The notes under the pieces: generated by a model | Told to the model about the DNA's origin: nothing | Databases searched by the model: none | The model's input: the letters and a program-made list of their open reading frames with translations, nothing else | In this document: positions 62,022 to 64,000 of the stretch, piece after piece | Numbering within the stretch: the stretch's first letter is position 1 | Layout: the number at the start of each line of letters is the position of its first letter | Position numbers and translations under genes: made by a program | Source of the DNA: CAVVZJ01 sp963752755 | GTDB lineage: Bacteria > Planctomycetota > Planctomycetia > Isosphaerales > Isosphaeraceae | Direction: 5' to 3' | Length of the DNA: 64,000 bases | NCBI GenBank assembly: GCA_963752755.1 | Contig: CAVVZJ010000022.1 | Location: 452,035 to 516,034 of the forward strand

Positions 62022-63095
62022 GGCTCAAGATGGATTGCAGGGTGGTAGGTTCGGACCGGCCTCACAGCCGCTACAATCGGCTCTGATCGTTGAGCGACCT
62101 GCTCCTCGACTTTGCCCCGCCCATCCGACCACGAGGCGTTGACCGGTGGTGAACATCCAGGACCTCATCGACGACGCCAAGTGCTACGAGACGGTCCGGG
62201 CGATGCGCTGGCCCGACGGCGTGACCTGCCCCCACTGCTCGTCCGATTCGGTCATCAAGAACGGCCGGGATGACACCCAGGCCCACCGCCAGCGGTACGA
62301 ATGTCACTCCTGTCGGCGGCGGTTCGACGACCTGACCGGGACCATCTTCGCCGACCACCGTCAGCCCCTCCGGACCTGGGTGACATGCTTGTATCTCATG
62401 GGCTTGAACCTCTCCGGATTGCAGATCGCCAAGGAACTCGACCTCAACAAGGACGACGCCCGGGCGATGATCCAGGAGCTGCGCCAGGGGATCGTCGACC
62501 GCCGGCCTCCGGCCGCCCTCTCCGGGGAGGTCGAGTGCGACGAAGTCTATGTCGTGGCGGGACATAAGGGCCATCCGGAGGCCGTCAAAAAAAAGGCCGA
62601 CCTCCCCGACGAAGGCGCCTGAAGGGGGAGCGTGGCCGGGGGACCTTGGCCAAGGAGAAGCCGCCGATCTTCGGGATGCTGCAGCGTGGGGGCGAGGTCG
62701 TGATCCGGATGCTGGAGAACGTCAAGCAGGTGACGATCGGGCCGTTGATCGACCGGACCATCGCCAAGGGGACGCTCGTCTACACCGACGAATACGACAT
62801 CTACAGTCGCCTGGAGGAGTGGGGTTACGGCCACGAGACGGTCTGCCACGCGGCGGGGGAGTACGCCCGGGATGACGACGGCGACGGCTTCTGCGAGGTG
62901 CATGTCAACACCCTCGAAGGGTTCTGGTCGCTGCTGCGGTCGTGGCTCCGCCCCCACCGGGGAATCCCCCAGGAGAGCCTGCCGCTGTACCTGGGATTCT
63001 TCGAGTTCGTCCACAACGTCCGGGCTCGCGGCAAGACGCTCCTCGGAGCCCTGATCGGACAATTGCTGGCACCACCCTGCAATCCATCTTGAGCC
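62022..63095 (+). mobile_element. IS1595-type insertion sequence with intact ends
   Basis: Perfect 25-base inverted ends at 62022-62046 (GGCTCAAGATGGATTGCAGG...) and 63071-63095. They are flanked by an exact 8-base target duplication ACGATTAA (62014-62021 and 63096-63103), the size typical of IS1595. Length 1074 bases. The right end overlaps the last codons of the transposase. Perfect ends and duplication indicate a recent insertion. Confidence 0.94.
62146..63092 (+). CDS. IS1595-family transposase, frame change at an A8 run
   Basis: The first frame (GTG start, MVNIQDLIDDAKCYETVRAM) contains the N-terminal zinc ribbon (TCPHCSSDSVIKNG and YECHSCRRRF), the HTH-like LNLSGLQIAKELDLNKDDAR and the first catalytic Asp in GEVECDEVYVVAGHKGH. 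It then stops at TGA 62622. Reading on with one A re-read in the run gtcAAAAAAAAggc (near 62586) gives KGRPPRRRRLKGERGRGTLA and KEKPPIFGMLQRGGEVVIRM, then LVYTDEYDIYSRLEEWGYGH (second Asp) and FCEVHVNTLEGFWSLLRSWL (Glu), the rest of the DDE domain (ISXO2-like). A -1 shift at the A run or a sequencing error both explain it. Confidence 0.88.
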
Positions 63096-63280
63096 ACGAT
63101 TAAATGTTGTTGTGCTTGTCTTTCGTGGTTTCTCATCGGGCTCCCTCTCTCCCGGAGCGGATTGTCCGGGACTTCCGATCCGCCCACTCGAACTCCTCCG
63201 ATCGCTCGGTTATCATCCCGTTCCCGGCCTCCCTTTCCGATCCTTCCTCGGTCGCCGACTCGCCGGAGGAATCCCAGACG

Positions 63281-64000
63281 ATGCCTCTTTCCTCGCCTTC
63301 CTGCTCGCCCTCGCCCTGACCCCGCTCGCCCAGGCCGACGGCCCCTCCGACAACCGCGCCGACCAGGTCCGCCGCATCAGGGCAGGCATCGCGGTCCCCG
63401 AGGCCGACCGCGCCGAGCTGGAGCAAGGTCTCGCCCTCCCTCCGCGCCAAGCTCGACCGCCTGAGCATGTCGGAGGCTCCCCAGGCCGAGGCCCTCCGGC
63501 CCGACGTCGAGATCTTCGACAAGGCCGTCCACGACGCCCTCACCTACGGCGAATTCTTCGCCCCCGCCGAGATCGGCAAGGCCCGTGCCCTTCTCGCCGA
63601 GGGCCACCGACGGCCGATCAGCTCCTCGCCGGCTCCGCTCCCTGGACCACCCAGAAAGGGCTGGTCGTCCGCGGCTATCGCTCCCGGATCGACGGCTCCG
63701 TCCAGCCCTACGGCCTCGTCGTCCCCGACTCCTACTCCACCGAGGGTCCGGCCCACTATCGCCTCGACATCTGGTTCCACGGCCGCGGCGAGACGCTCAG
63801 CGAGGTCAACTTCCTCCACGACCGATCGCACAACCCCGGCACCTTCACCCCCCGCGACACGATCGTCCTCCACCCCTACGGTCGCTACTCCAACGCCTTC
63901 AAGTTCGCTGGTGAGACGGATGTTTACGAGGCGATGGACTCCGTCCGCGACCGCTACCGGATCGACGACGACCGCATCGCCGCCCGCGGCTTCTCCATGG
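63281..64000 (+). CDS. Exported alpha/beta-hydrolase-like protein, 3' end outside window (frame breaks)
   Basis: The ATG at 63281 has GGAGGA twelve bases upstream. The assembled start (MPLSS, then LLALALTPLAQADGPSDNRA in the next frame) is a signal peptide. Later parts, read in several frames, are EAPQAEALRPDVEIFDKAVH, LTYGEFFAPAEIGKARALLA, the strand-rich GLVVRGYRSRIDGSVQPYGL and VVPDSYSTEG, and YRLDIWFHGRGETLSEVNFL. The last contains HGRGE, as in the oxyanion region of prolyl-oligopeptidase-type hydrolases; DSVRDRYRIDDDRIAARGFS precedes the expected GxSxG motif, which is cut by the window edge. At least three frame changes occur. Confidence 0.7.

Overview
The window reads as chromosomal DNA of a high-GC planctomycete, probably of the Isosphaeraceae (Singulisphaera/Paludisphaera-like). 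The pointers are a DUF1559 protein with a prepilin-type N-terminus, a long YTV-repeat secreted protein, Tat- and Sec-exported proteins of planctomycete type, a Uma2 protein, and many TPR/HEAT proteins spaced widely on both strands. The family placement is inference from gene content; no rRNA gene is present to test it.

Layout. 0-11.7 kb: a lipoprotein fragment, DUF1559, TPR, DUF362, a PA-IL-like lectin-fold protein, a secreted protein, the YTV repeat protein, a HEAT-repeat membrane protein and a beta-helix protein. 11.8-18.6 kb: a metal-efflux unit (Cys-rich small protein, CusB-like adaptor with two metal-binding modules, CusA-like RND pump with an insertion of about 255 residues, small membrane protein). 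18.9-23.9 kb: a tightly overlapping minus-strand operon (DUF1015, OPA-type MFS transporter, PhnZ-like HD protein, FAD oxidoreductase, phosphonatase-like HAD) that looks like organophosphonate catabolism. 24.2-33.1 kb: SRPBCC protein, family 39 glycosyltransferase, ahcY, trpF, trxA, a CAX-type cation/proton antiporter, Uma2 and a coiled-coil zinc-ribbon protein. 33.4-37.2 kb: dnaG-rpoD operon with a good sigma-70-type promoter. 37.7-43.3 kb: HtrA protease, asparagine synthase, a phosphoesterase and small proteins. 43.5-48.2 kb: an insertion-sequence cluster. 48.4-57.6 kb: TPR, DUF4331, PilZ, aldo/keto reductase, B3 metallo-beta-lactamase-fold protein, ceramidase. 57.7-64 kb: an ADP-forming acyl-CoA synthetase-GNAT protein, a Tat-exported protein, an IS1595-type element and a partial hydrolase.

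Mobile DNA can be resolved to the base. An IS4-type element (45920-47440, 8-bp target duplication) sits inside the transposase gene of an IS5-type element (45790-48224, TAA duplication). Removing the inner element and one copy of its duplication restores an exact 269-codon transposase. An IS701-like element with two in-frame stops lies against a serine hydrolase fragment, and an IS1595-type element (62022-63095) has 25-bp perfect ends and an 8-bp duplication. Two 134-bp inverted-repeat elements of equal length (24841-24974, 29790-29923) and a third copy of their palindromic core (43427-43487) form a dispersed repeat family.

Caution: at least a dozen genes, including the normally essential rpoD and dnaG, are interrupted by small indels after which homology continues in another frame. 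I read most of these as assembly or sequencing errors, so such genes are annotated over their full reconstructed span. No CRISPR array, tRNA, rRNA or recognised defence system was seen. The best candidates for something undescribed are the enlarged CusA pump, the phosphonate operon with an apparent transporter-oxygenase fusion, and the palindromic repeat family.
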